The notes: a model not told the origin generated them from the letters alone. A DNA stretch of 64,000 nt from Luteipulveratus flavus (GCF_029439465.1 NZ_JAROAV010000028.1:496001-560000); one strand, 5' to 3'. Counted from the stretch's first letter, positions 36,243 through 45,086 are shown. Numbers and translations are program-made.

Positions 36243-38231
36243 TCAGCTGATGATGTCCGGAGAGGCGAGCGGCCGCGCCTCGTGGTCGAGGTCCAGCAGG
36301 TCGAGGACCTGCGCGGCGGGGGTGTCCGCGGCCGCCACGAGCTGCAGCGGATGACCGTGCACGGCGAGCCGGTCCCGCAGCTCCAGCAGCACCCGTACGC
36401 CGGCGCTGGCCAGGATCTCGACGCCCGACAGGTCGACGACCAGCGGGTACAGCCCGCCCCGACCGGCGTACGCGACCCGCTCGGACAGCTCCTCTGCGGT
36501 GGCGATGTCGACCGGCCCGGACACCACGAGGCGGCGCGGCGGCCCTCCTTCCAGGACGGCCGCGAACGTCCCCTCCCGACGCAGCGGGACGGCGGGTGGC
36601 TCGGCACCCGGCAGCGCCGGGCGGTGCAGCCGGTGCCGTACGGTCACGGCCGTGCCGGCGCCGGCAGGATCGTCGGAGGTGCCGCCACGCACGATCGCCA
36701 TCTCCTCCACCATGCTCTCGACGAGCCACAGCCCGCGGCCGCTGGTCGGCACCGGCCCGAACGGCGGCTGCCAACGGCCCTCGTCGTCGACCCGGATGCG
36801 GGCGACTCCGTCGGCCTCCAGCTCGGCGACCACCTCCACCGGACCGGGCCCCTCACCAGGGGGGCGGTCGGCGTACGCGTGCTCGACCGCGTTCGCGACC
36901 AGCTCGGTGAGCGCGATCTCCAGGTGCTGCACGTCGCGGTGCTCGACCCCTATGCCCGCCAGCCACTCCCGCAGGCGTGGGCGCAGGTCGTCCAGCCCGG
37001 CCGGGTCGCGGCGCCACCGCCACGCGCCGACCGACTCGGCCCTGCGCTCGCAGGCCAGCATGGTCACGTCGTCGTCGTACCCGGTGCGGGTGAGCTGCTT
37101 CACCGACAGCTGGCAGGCGCGCTCCGCGGCAGACGTCGGCGCGCCGGCGGGCAGGGCGCGGTTGCCGACCGCGTCCCCGGCGACCCGCGCCAGCCGGTCC
37201 AGCCCGGTGGACAGCACCTCGCCCGGGCGCTTGACCAGCCCGTCGCTGTAGAGCACCACGAGAGCGCCCGGGTCGAGCGTGCTCTGCGCTGAGATCCGGT
37301 CGCCCTCGGTTCCCAGCGGCCCACCCCCGGACGCCGGCAGGTACCGTGCGGATCCGTCCGCCTGGACGACCAGCGGTGCCGGGTGGCCGCACGTGAGGTA
37401 GTCGAGCGCACCGGTGGCCGGATCGAGCACGACGACACCCACGGTGGCGGCGCGCATCGTCGGCGTCCGGGCAGCCATCCGGTCGGCCCACGCGACGGCG
37501 TGCCGGGCGTCGGCGGTCTCGCGCAGCATCTCGCTCAGTACCACGCGCAGCTGGCCCATGGCGGCCGTAGCGGCCACGCCGTGCCCGACGATGTCGCCCA
37601 CGACCAGCGCGAGCCGGCCGTCGCGCAGCGGCACGGCGTCGAACCAGTCGTCACCGGCCGCCTGGTCGACCGCCGCCACCAGGTAGCGGGCGGCCACCGT
37701 CGCCCCGGGCAGCACCGGCAGCGCGGTCGGCAGCAGCGCCTCCTGCAGCTCCACCACCACGTCACGGGCCGCCTCGTAGCGCCGCTCTGCCTCAGCCGCC
37801 TCGCGCTGCGCGGCCTGCTGCTGCCGTACCCGCGCGGTCGCATCGGCGAGGTAGACCAGCAGGCCGGTGGTCTCGCCGGTCGCACTCGGCCGGGGCAGGA
37901 CGTTCACGTCGAGGTACAGGTCCTCGGACGCACCGTCGGCGCCGCGGTTGAGCCGGACCCGCCACTCCCGGGCGACCACCGGCTCCCCGGTCGCGCACAC
38001 CTGGTCGAGCATCTCGAAGAAGGGCTGGCCGGACACCTCGGGAGTGACCTCCCGGACCGACCTGCCGATGACGTCCGCGCGGCCGACGATCGCGCGGTAG
38101 GCGGCGTTCGCCGCGACGAACCGGTGCTCCGGTCCGTCGAGGGCCACCTGAGCGAGCGGCATCTCGTCGAACGCGCGGCGTACGTCCTCGGCGTCACCGG
38201 CCCGGCCGGCCTCCTGCTCAGGGGTACTCAC
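36243..38231 (-). CDS. PAS-PP2C(SpoIIE)-HATPase-STAS partner-switching protein
   Basis: 662-residue cytoplasmic protein combining four signalling modules: PAS (~20-135), a short coiled coil, PP2C phosphatase (~165-400; GDDWFDA and GDIVGHG metal sites, YDDDVTMLAC), RsbW-type HATPase (~410-545; ALTELVANAVEHAY, GRGLWLVESMVEE), and a C-terminal STAS domain (~565-655) with the phospho-acceptor loop DLSGVEILASAGV. Thus phosphatase, kinase and antagonist of a partner-switching circuit are in one chain. It likely regulates a SigB-type factor, such as those at 30654 and 40498, and may act on the stand-alone STAS protein at 34627. Confidence 0.92.
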   Translation of the reverse strand: MSTPEQEAGRAGDAEDVRRAFDEMPLAQVALDGPEHRFVAANAAYRAIVGRADVIGRSVREVTPEVSGQPFFEMLDQVCATGEPVVAREWRVRLNRGADGASEDLYLDVNVLPRPSATGETTGLLVYLADATARVRQQQAAQREAAEAERRYEAARDVVVELQEALLPTALPVLPGATVAARYLVAAVDQAAGDDWFDAVPLRDGRLALVVGDIVGHGVAATAAMGQLRVVLSEMLRETADARHAVAWADRMAARTPTMRAATVGVVVLDPATGALDYLTCGHPAPLVVQADGSARYLPASGGGPLGTEGDRISAQSTLDPGALVVLYSDGLVKRPGEVLSTGLDRLARVAGDAVGNRALPAGAPTSAAERACQLSVKQLTRTGYDDDVTMLACERRAESVGAWRWRRDPAGLDDLRPRLREWLAGIGVEHRDVQHLEIALTELVANAVEHAYADRPPGEGPGPVEVVAELEADGVARIRVDDEGRWQPPFGPVPTSGRGLWLVESMVEEMAIVRGGTSDDPAGAGTAVTVRHRLHRPALPGAEPPAVPLRREGTFAAVLEGGPPRRLVVSGPVDIATAEELSERVAYAGRGGLYPLVVDLSGVEILASAGVRVLLELRDRLAVHGHPLQLVAAADTPAAQVLDLLDLDHEARPLASPDIIS

Positions 38232-38309
38232 CTGCCCACCCTTCCCTGTCGCAGCGGCGCTGACACCGAAGAGGGCGAGGTACGCCGCCGCAGCCTCACC
38301 GAGGTCCGG

Positions 38310-40355
38310 TCAGGTGGCCCGTGCCCCCTGGTCCGGGTCCGGCAGCTCGGAGGGCAGGACGTCCTGGCCGCCCTCGCCGGTACGCGCCTCGTTCACCGCG
38401 GCGTCGTAGTAGACGTACGCCGTGGTCAGCGCCACGAGGGGGAAGAGGACGACGTAGACCAGTCCGCTGAGCAGGTTGAGCAGCGCGAACGGCAGGCTCG
38501 GGATCAGCAGCAGCAGCGCGAAGCCGATGAGGGGCCCGGTCGCGCCGGCCAGCACGACGGCCGCCGCGATCAGCGAGATGACGCGCAGCATCCGCGGGAG
38601 GACCAGGCGGGCGCTGCGACGCAACGACTCCACCGGACCCCGCCGCTCCAGGATCAGCACCGGCACGAACAGTCCCCACAGCACGATCACGATGACGGCG
38701 AGCAGCACGGTGTACCGCGTCGAGAGGACCAGCAGCCCGACCGCCGCCGCCCAGACGACGCAGCTCATCAGCAGCGGACGCCAGTGCGCGAGCGCGAGCC
38801 GGTACGCCGACCACGCCGTCACGTCACGCCCTGCGTCGATCTCGGCGAGCGCCTGGGTCGAGGCGGCCTGCACGAGGACGATGACCACGCCGATCTCCAC
38901 CGATGCCAGTACGCCCGTCAGGCCGAGGCGGATGCCACCGGACGCGTCGCCCGCCCCGCCCCCGATGACCGGGCCGCCGAGGTCGGCGCGGGAGAGCAGC
39001 GCGAGCAGGAGCACGAGGGGGACGGTGAGCAGCCCGACGCTGGTGAACAGCACGGGACGGGCCGCGTACATCCGGACCGCGGCGGCGACCGTCTGGCCCC
39101 AGGAGCGGCGACGCGCCGCCCGTAGCGGCCGTGAGCCCTCCCACGACGTCCGCTGCGTCTGCCACACCGCGAACACGAGCACGATCGCGACGAGCACGAG
39201 GGCTGTGCTCGGCGAGGAGGTGGCGCGACGCAGGACCCGCGATCCGGTGCCGACGCCCGAGCAGAACAGGTCGGTGACCTGGGTGCCGAACAGGCCGCCC
39301 GCCGGTACGGAGTAGCTGGTGCCGTGGCCGTTCTCGTCAACCCAGTCGGCCGGCCGGGTCCAGCGGTCCTTCATGTTCGGGCCGGTCGGGCCGTTGTAGA
39401 ACGCCTGCTGGCGCTCACCCCACCGGCCGCGGAAGCCCAGCCACGGGAAGGCGGCCACAGCCGCGCGCGGGTCCTGCGGGACGACCTGCAGCGCCATGTC
39501 CGGCTCGTCCTGCGGCCCGAGGGCGTCGTCGCAGCCGAACCCGCGCTGCCCCGAGCGGCCGAGGTACAGCTCCGGCTCGTAGTAGCTCGCGTGCGAGCCG
39601 GCGGCCGGGTAGACGACGGGATGCGTGCCGCCGACGATCGCCAGCTTGGGGTCTTCCCACGCGGACGTCTCGACTCCCTCGTGCTGGCTGTAGCCCAGGC
39701 GTACGGGGGTCCTGGCGAAGGCCGTCGCGGCGTCCGGGGCGTCGAACTCCAGCTGCACGAGCTCCCAGTCGCCCTCGTGGGTGTTGTTGAAGTCGTTGAA
39801 CGCGTAGAAGAACCAGTACTGCAGGGCCAGGCGGCCCGGCCGGTCGCGGTCGGCCACCACGTGCGCGTACATCGTCGGCCGGTGACCCCCTGTCACCGAG
39901 CGCGCCCACTGCTCGTAGTCGCAACCCGGCCGCAACGGGTCGCCCGGGAAGTCCAGGTGGTAGTCGGGCAAACCCTTGGCCAGGTCCTGCGCCGTCGGCC
40001 CGACCTTGATCAGGTCGTCGGCACCCCACGGCCCGCGCAGCGCCACGGTGTCGTTGTCGAGGAACGCGGCGACGTCGGCGGGCGCGTACGGCTCGCCGGA
40101 GTCGCAAGGCCGGTCCTGGCGGACCAGCCGGAGCACCGGGGCGAACCGCTGGGCGAGCCGCACCTCGTCCTCCGGTGCCGTCGCGGCGGGTGCCGAGGCG
40201 GGGTGTGCCGCTGCGGCGGGTGCCGTGGCGGGCGAGGCCGGGAGGGTGGTGCGGGCGGGCGCCACCCGTCCGGCAGCGGCGGTCGCGGGGGCCGGAGCCG
40301 ACGCGACCAGCGCCAGCAGCACGATCACCATGATCACGGATCGACGCAGCAGCAC
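38310..40355 (-). CDS. Vps62-related exported domain fused to a multi-pass membrane domain
   Basis: 681-residue protein. A signal peptide or anchor (~8-28) leads to an Ala/Pro-rich linker and an extracytoplasmic domain (~50-370) with the Vps62-family signature FNDFNNTHEGDWELVQL, plus GGTHPVVYPAAGSHASYY and RWTRPADWV. The second half (~375-660) is a membrane domain with about six transmembrane segments, including LVLVAIVLVFAVW, VLFTSVGLLTVPLVLLLALL and LTVLLAVIVIVLWGLFVP. Function unknown. The Vps62 domain usually stands alone; this fusion is uncommon. It lies downstream of and in the same direction as the sigma factor at 40498. Confidence 0.82.
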   Translation of the reverse strand: MLLRRSVIMVIVLLALVASAPAPATAAAGRVAPARTTLPASPATAPAAAAHPASAPAATAPEDEVRLAQRFAPVLRLVRQDRPCDSGEPYAPADVAAFLDNDTVALRGPWGADDLIKVGPTAQDLAKGLPDYHLDFPGDPLRPGCDYEQWARSVTGGHRPTMYAHVVADRDRPGRLALQYWFFYAFNDFNNTHEGDWELVQLEFDAPDAATAFARTPVRLGYSQHEGVETSAWEDPKLAIVGGTHPVVYPAAGSHASYYEPELYLGRSGQRGFGCDDALGPQDEPDMALQVVPQDPRAAVAAFPWLGFRGRWGERQQAFYNGPTGPNMKDRWTRPADWVDENGHGTSYSVPAGGLFGTQVTDLFCSGVGTGSRVLRRATSSPSTALVLVAIVLVFAVWQTQRTSWEGSRPLRAARRRSWGQTVAAAVRMYAARPVLFTSVGLLTVPLVLLLALLSRADLGGPVIGGGAGDASGGIRLGLTGVLASVEIGVVIVLVQAASTQALAEIDAGRDVTAWSAYRLALAHWRPLLMSCVVWAAAVGLLVLSTRYTVLLAVIVIVLWGLFVPVLILERRGPVESLRRSARLVLPRMLRVISLIAAAVVLAGATGPLIGFALLLLIPSLPFALLNLLSGLVYVVLFPLVALTTAYVYYDAAVNEARTGEGGQDVLPSELPDPDQGARAT

Positions 40356-40497
40356 ACCCGCTCCCTCCGAGAGGTGGAGCTCCAGTGTGACCCGGAGTGC
40401 ACCGCCCGCGCAGGAAGGCGGGCCGGCGCGAGGGGTGCGTGTGCGTACTCGCGAGCGCCGACGAACCGCGGCCTCCCGGAGCCCGCCGCCGCGGGTT

Positions 40498-41364
40498 CTA
40501 CGCGAGCTGGGCGTTCACCTCGCCGATCTGCTCGCGCAGAGTGGCCAGGATGCGGCGCAGCAGCCGCGAGATCTGCATCTGGCTGACCCCCAGCTGCTCG
40601 CCGATGTGTCGCTGGCTGAGGTTCTCCACGAACCGCAGCCGCACGATGTCCCTCTCCCGCGGGGTGAGCCGGGCCAGCGCGGGCGCGAGGACGGCCATCG
40701 TCTCCGCCTCCGCGTACCGGTCCGGCGCGTCGTCGGGGATGGCGTCGCCCAGGGTGAGGTCGGCGTCGAACGACGTCGGGGCGTGCAGTGACGCCGGGTG
40801 GTAGTCGCCGTGGACCTGCTCCGCCTGCGCCACGACGTGGACGGCTACCCCGAGGTGGTCGGCCAGCTCGGCGCGGGTCGGCGTACGGCCCAGCTGGTGG
40901 GTGAGATCCTCACGGGCCCGACGCCACCCCTGGACGGTCTCCTGCAGGGAGCGCGGCGGCCGCACCGTCCAGCCGTGGTCACGGAAGTGGCGCTTGATCT
41001 CGCCGGTGATCGTGGGTGCGGCGTAGCCCACGAACCCGCACGGCGCGCCCGGACGGTACCGCCGCGTGGCGTTGACCAGGGCCAGCAGCGCGACCTGCTC
41101 CAGGTCCTCCTGCTCCACGCCCCGTCCGGCGTACCGGCGCGCCAGCCGGCGCGCGAGGCCCTGGTGCTCGAGGACCACCTCGCCGCGGAGCCGAGCCGCC
41201 TCGCGCGGGTCGGCCGCGGCCTCCGCGAGGGCGAGCAGGCCGTCGGTGTCGAGCTCGTCGGGTACGGCGCGCAGCACAGGGCGCGCCGGCTCCTCGCTCC
41301 GGTGGTGATCGTGCTGCGGCCGGGACGTGCCCGCTCCGGCGCTCTCCAGGGCTGCGGTGCTCAT
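40498..41364 (-). CDS. SigB/SigF/SigG-type RNA polymerase sigma factor, paralogue 2
   Basis: 288-residue stress-type sigma factor: region 2 with VEQEDLEQVALLALVNATRRYRP and ITGEIKRHFRDHGWTVRPPR, region 3 with LTHQLGRTPTRAELADHLG, region 4 with LTPRERDIVRLRFVENLSQRHIGEQLGVSQMQISRLL. It is paralogous to the factor at 30654, from which it differs by an extended N-terminus (~45 residues, Arg/His-rich). The ATG at 41364 is the best start; in-frame upstream sequence adds no conserved residues. Likely controlled by the partner-switching proteins encoded between the two factors. Confidence 0.9.
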   Translation of the reverse strand: MSTAALESAGAGTSRPQHDHHRSEEPARPVLRAVPDELDTDGLLALAEAAADPREAARLRGEVVLEHQGLARRLARRYAGRGVEQEDLEQVALLALVNATRRYRPGAPCGFVGYAAPTITGEIKRHFRDHGWTVRPPRSLQETVQGWRRAREDLTHQLGRTPTRAELADHLGVAVHVVAQAEQVHGDYHPASLHAPTSFDADLTLGDAIPDDAPDRYAEAETMAVLAPALARLTPRERDIVRLRFVENLSQRHIGEQLGVSQMQISRLLRRILATLREQIGEVNAQLA

Positions 41365-41710
41365 CGCCGACCACCGCTCTCGCGGGGCGTGCCGAGCAGT
41401 CGAAGATCGGGGAAGATTGCCATCGCCGGGCCTTTCTCGGGATCGGTCGGGGGTCCGGATCTGCGGCGGGTGGCCAACCGCCACAGCGGTGGCTCAGCGC
41501 GCCGCCGTGGTCAAAACCCTAGACGAGACCTTCAACAAAATCGACAGGCTGTGCAAGGTTTGTGCACCCCCGTGATCGGGTAGGACGCAACGGTCGTACG
41601 CCTGCCGGACGACCGATCCTGGGCGGCTCGATGGCCCGCGACGGCGGGCGTCGCCACCTCGCTCCGAGGCGTTCTCGGCGGCTGTCGGTGTTCGAATGTA
41701 TGTTCGAGTC
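41365..41710. other. 346-base divergent intergenic region
   Basis: No gene recognised. On the minus strand GTTG-N13-GGGTTT (41536 down to 41514) loosely resembles a SigB-family promoter and might autoregulate the sigma factor at 40498. Near the right end lies the LexA-type box at 41692. The stretch 41515-41550 is AT-richer than its surroundings. Confidence 0.5.
41692..41707. promoter_or_regulatory. LexA (SOS) box
   Basis: TCGAATGTATGTTCGA differs at one position from the actinobacterial SOS consensus TCGAAC-N4-GTTCGA. It ends three bases before the DUF222-HNH start codon, so LexA would directly block its transcription. Mycobacterial 13E12-type (DUF222) genes are known members of the LexA regulon. 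Confidence 0.75.
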
Positions 41711-42997
41711 ATGGCCGTTCAGTCGCTCACCACCGCCACCCCCGCGCACTCCGTGCCCGGGGCGATGGAGGCTGTCGTGGCGAGCCTGTCCGCCGTCGAA
41801 GGAGCGTCGTTCTGGGGTCTGTCCGGCGATCAGGTCGAGGCGTTGGTCGGCTCGGTCGCGGCGATCCGGGCGGTGCTGGACCGTCTTGAGGTCGCCGCCG
41901 TCCGAGAAGGGGCGTCGCGCGGGCTGCCCGCCGAGCGCGGGTACGGCGCGGTGGACTGGGTGCGCTCCTGCCAGCAGCGCGGCGGCGGGGCCGCGGTCAG
42001 CGACCCCGGCCACATCAGCAGGGTGCTGCGCCTGACGGCAACGCGTGACCGGGCCGGCGCCCGCGCGGTGTGGGAGGCGTTCACGGCCGGGCACCTGGGG
42101 TCGGGCAAGGCCGACCAGCTCGCCCGCTTCGAGACCGAGGTGAGTCCGGTCGCGGTCCCCGAGCAGGTCGCCGAGGTGGTGACCGACCTGGTCCACGCCG
42201 CCGTCGACGGCGCCGACGGGACCGGACTCACGCCGCGCGAGCTGAGCACCGCGATCCGTTATGCCGGGCAGCTGATGAGGCCCCAGCGCGATCTGGACGC
42301 CGCCCACGAAGCCCGCGCCCGCGGCCGGTGCCTGACCAAGCGTCCCGGACCGGCCGGCCTGGCGGAGTACCGCCTCCTGGCCGACCCCGATGCCGCCGCC
42401 GTCATCGACGCCGCCGTAGCCGGGCTGTCCGCACCGGTCACCGGACCGCACGGCGAACCGGACCTGCGGACCCCTGCCCGCCGCCGCGGCGACGCGCTGA
42501 TCGAGGTTGTCCGCCGCGGCGTCTCCTCCCCCGGCACCGGTCCCCGCACGAGCAAGGCCCAGGTCGTCATCACCATGGCCCTCGACCAGCTCCTGGCCGA
42601 CCGGCCCGGCGCCGCAGTGACCGCCACCGGCGAGGTGCTGTCCGCCGCGGAGGTCAGACGGCACGCGTGCGACGCCGGGATCATCCCGATGGTCCTCGGC
42701 ACCGCCGGCGAGGTCCTGGACGTCGGGCGCGAGCACCGCCTGTTCACCGCTGCCCAGCGCCGCGCGTTGTGCCACCGCGACCGCGGCTGCACCTACCCCG
42801 GCTGCACCATCCCCGCCCAGTGGTGCGACGCCCACCACGTCACGTGGTGGTCCCGCGGCGGCGCCACGGATCTCGACAACGCAGCCCTGCTGTGCGGACG
42901 CCACCACACCCATGTCCACCGCCGCGACCTCGTCGCCACCCTCACTTCGGCCGGCGTCAGCTGGCATCTCACCCACAGCTCAGGCACACCGCCATGA
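41711..42997 (+). CDS. DUF222 / HNH endonuclease domain protein (13E12 type)
   Basis: 428-residue protein. The N-terminal DUF222 domain (~15-310) includes ASFWGLSGDQVEALVGSVAAI and VDWVRSCQQRGG; the C-terminal HNH motif is CTYPGCTIPAQWCDAHHVTWW, then GGATDLDNAALLCGRHHTHVH (two Cys-x-Cys-type zinc pairs and the HH/N/H core). It is one of a multi-copy actinobacterial family, often with many paralogues per genome. The SOS box before it implies induction by DNA damage. ATG 41711 is used; ATG 41765 is possible if the box overlaps the transcription start. Confidence 0.9.
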   Translation: MAVQSLTTATPAHSVPGAMEAVVASLSAVEGASFWGLSGDQVEALVGSVAAIRAVLDRLEVAAVREGASRGLPAERGYGAVDWVRSCQQRGGGAAVSDPGHISRVLRLTATRDRAGARAVWEAFTAGHLGSGKADQLARFETEVSPVAVPEQVAEVVTDLVHAAVDGADGTGLTPRELSTAIRYAGQLMRPQRDLDAAHEARARGRCLTKRPGPAGLAEYRLLADPDAAAVIDAAVAGLSAPVTGPHGEPDLRTPARRRGDALIEVVRRGVSSPGTGPRTSKAQVVITMALDQLLADRPGAAVTATGEVLSAAEVRRHACDAGIIPMVLGTAGEVLDVGREHRLFTAAQRRALCHRDRGCTYPGCTIPAQWCDAHHVTWWSRGGATDLDNAALLCGRHHTHVHRRDLVATLTSAGVSWHLTHSSGTPP

Positions 42998-43190
42998 CCA
43001 CCTCGCCCGCTGGCCCGCCAGCCCGGCCCACCCGGACGGCGGGCCGTAACCCTGGTTCGTCTCCCGCTCGACGGGTACGACGCACGGGAAGCAGCCAGGC
43101 CCGGGCCGCCGGCCCGCGCCCTGCTCGGCCTGGCCGCTCCATGTGTGCCGACCACCACCAGCCCGAACGAGCGCGAACGGAGCCGGATCG

Positions 43191-43829
43191 ATGACCGCGA
43201 AGGACTGGCCGGGGGCCGAGCAGTGGGTGCCCGAGCACGCCGACCACGACGCGCTGAGCGCCGCCGTACAGCGCTGCCGCGGGTGCGATCTGTACGAGAA
43301 CGCCACCCAGGCGGTCATGGGTGAGGGACCGCCGGACGCCCGGGTGATGATGGTCGGCGAGCAGCCGGGCGACCAGGAGGACCAGGCCGGCCAGCCGTTC
43401 GTCGGCCCGGCCGGGAAGCTGCTCGTCCGCGCGATCACCGAGGCCGGGCTGGACCCCACGACGATCTACCGGACCAACGTGGTGAAGCACTTCCGGTTCA
43501 CAATGCCCAGCGGCACGCGGCGGATCCACAAGTCGCCGGCCGGCTGGCAGGTGAGGGCGTGCGTGCCGTGGTTACACGCGGAGCTGGCGGACGTCCGTCC
43601 GAGCACCGTCGTGCTGCTCGGCGCCACCGCCGCGAAGGCCGTGATGGGCACCGACTTCAGCGTGACCGAGCGGCGCGGTGAGCTGCTGACCTGGCCGGAC
43701 CGGCTGCCGCTGGACGAGCCGCCCGAGCGCTTGCTGGCCACCGTCCACCCGTCGTCGGTGCTGCGGTCGAACGACCACGACGCCGACTTCGCCGCCCTCG
43801 TCGACGACCTCAGGCGCGTCGCTTCCTGA
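43191..43829 (+). CDS. udgX: UdgX-type uracil-DNA glycosylase
   Basis: 212-residue Fe-S uracil-DNA glycosylase that forms a covalent bond to uracil-containing DNA. Motif A is GEQPGDQEDQAGQPFVGPAG; the UdgX-specific loop GTRRIHKSP is present with His113 as the covalent residue; the late motif is ATVHPSSVLR. Cluster ligands are likely Cys29, Cys32 and Cys124. The family is mainly actinobacterial. It follows the SOS-controlled HNH gene after 190 bases, but is probably a separate unit. Confidence 0.93.
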   Translation: MTAKDWPGAEQWVPEHADHDALSAAVQRCRGCDLYENATQAVMGEGPPDARVMMVGEQPGDQEDQAGQPFVGPAGKLLVRAITEAGLDPTTIYRTNVVKHFRFTMPSGTRRIHKSPAGWQVRACVPWLHAELADVRPSTVVLLGATAAKAVMGTDFSVTERRGELLTWPDRLPLDEPPERLLATVHPSSVLRSNDHDADFAALVDDLRRVAS

Positions 43830-43985
43830 TTGCGGCCCCACCGCGGCCACATCGCGGCCCCGAACGCCGGTGGAGGCGCCGACCGGACGCGTATCCGCGG
43901 GCGGGGCACCACCCTCGACCGGCTCCGCGAGGGCGGCTGGTTCATTCGGGTACGACCGGGTACCCGTAGAAGGCGGACCGGCACG

Positions 43986-44009
43986 ACTCGGCCCGGCAAC
44001 GGGCCGAGT
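43986..44009. terminator. Perfect 10-bp hairpin before the carotenoid operon
   Basis: ACTCGGCCCG and CGGGCCGAGT around a GCAA loop. It lies after udgX and directly before the possible ribosome binding site GGAGG (44009-44013) of the PAP2 gene; it may end the udgX transcript or affect translation of the first operon gene. Confidence 0.5.
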
Positions 44010-44028
44010 GGAGGCCGACACGAAGCGG

Positions 44029-44931
44029 ATGATGCGGATGAGGCGGACGCCGGCTCGGCCGATCAGTGCAAGCGCCGAGGAGCCCGCCCGTCGCCTCCCC
44101 CGGCCGTTGCAGCCGACCTGGGTGCAGCTGCTGCTGGCGTGCTCCCCGCTCACGCTGGTCCTGCTGTCCTATGTGCTCGCTCAGTGGATCAGCGCGCCGA
44201 TCACGGCACGGCCGCGGCAGGGCGTGACGAACCGGCTCGGGTTCGGGCTGCACGTCACGGCGCCGCCGGCGGTCGACCGGGCGGTCTTCGGCGTCGTCCC
44301 GTCGGCGTGGCTCCAGCAGCGGCTCGTCGGGGGCGGTGCGCACTGGTACGACGCGGTGGCCGCGCTCGTCTACGTCAGTCACTTCGTCGTCCTGCCCGTG
44401 GGCACGGCGCTGGTGTGGCTGCACTACCGCGACCGGTTCCGCGCGTGGATCACGGCGGTGCTGACCCTCACCGCGGTCGGCATGCTCCTGTACGCGGTGT
44501 ACCCGGCCGCTCCCCCGTGGCTCGCCTCGCAGCAGGGCGCCGTCGCCCCGGTGCGGCGCATCTCCGGCCTCGGCTGGGACGCGCTCGGTCTGCCGCTCGT
44601 ACGGCACCTGCTCGGCGACGGCCAGGCCGGCAGCAACCCGGTCGCGGCGGTGCCGTCCCTGCACGCGGCGACCCCGGTGCTCCTCCTGCTCTTCCTCTGG
44701 CCGGTGCTGCGGTGGCCGTGGCGCGCTGCGCTCGCGGCCTACGCCGCGGTGATGGCGGTCGCGCTGGTGTACACCGGCGAGCACTACGTGATCGACGTCG
44801 TCGCGGGCTGGGCCACGGCCGTCGTCGCCGTCGCGGTGGCCCAAGCCACGCAGCGCACGGGCCGCGGCCACCGGTTCATCGGCACCCGAACGCCCCACGA
44901 CCGTCCACGCCGGACCGAGGTGAGCACATGA
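44029..44931 (+). CDS. PAP2-superfamily phosphatase (PAP2_3), first gene of the carotenoid operon
   Basis: Integral membrane phosphatase of about 300 residues with six transmembrane segments. The PAP2 signatures are VPSLHAATPVLLLLFLW (C2) and GEHYVIDVVAGW (C3); the first motif lies near YPAAPPWLA. This is the group related to inositol-phosphorylceramide synthases. The next gene starts in its stop codon, and the series continues to crtB, so it is part of the operon. It could act on a prenyl diphosphate or a lipid acyl donor (inferred). The start is uncertain (GTG 44008 possible). Confidence 0.82.
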   Translation: MMRMRRTPARPISASAEEPARRLPRPLQPTWVQLLLACSPLTLVLLSYVLAQWISAPITARPRQGVTNRLGFGLHVTAPPAVDRAVFGVVPSAWLQQRLVGGGAHWYDAVAALVYVSHFVVLPVGTALVWLHYRDRFRAWITAVLTLTAVGMLLYAVYPAAPPWLASQQGAVAPVRRISGLGWDALGLPLVRHLLGDGQAGSNPVAAVPSLHAATPVLLLLFLWPVLRWPWRAALAAYAAVMAVALVYTGEHYVIDVVAGWATAVVAVAVAQATQRTGRGHRFIGTRTPHDRPRRTEVST

Positions 44932-45086
44932 CCGGATCCCGCCCCCTCCCCGGCGCCGGCGGGATCCTCGCCGGTGGCCTTGGCCTGCTGGGCGCCGCCC
45001 GCGAGATAGCGTTGCTCGGTGTGGACCCAGCCGTGACGAGGCACCTGCCCGACCCCATCCAGCCGCCGCGGCAGGCCGCAGCATGA
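44928..45086 (+). CDS. 52-residue hypothetical protein, translationally coupled in the carotenoid operon
   Basis: Small ORF beginning MTGSRPLPGAGGILAGG and ending in PIQPPRQAAA. The middle (ILAGGLGLLGAAREIALLGV) is hydrophobic and could form a membrane or amphipathic helix. Its start overlaps the PAP2 stop and its stop overlaps the crtB start, both as ATGA, which is good evidence that it is translated. I do not recognise a family. Its codon composition is like that of its neighbours. Confidence 0.6.
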   Translation: MTGSRPLPGAGGILAGGLGLLGAAREIALLGVDPAVTRHLPDPIQPPRQAAA

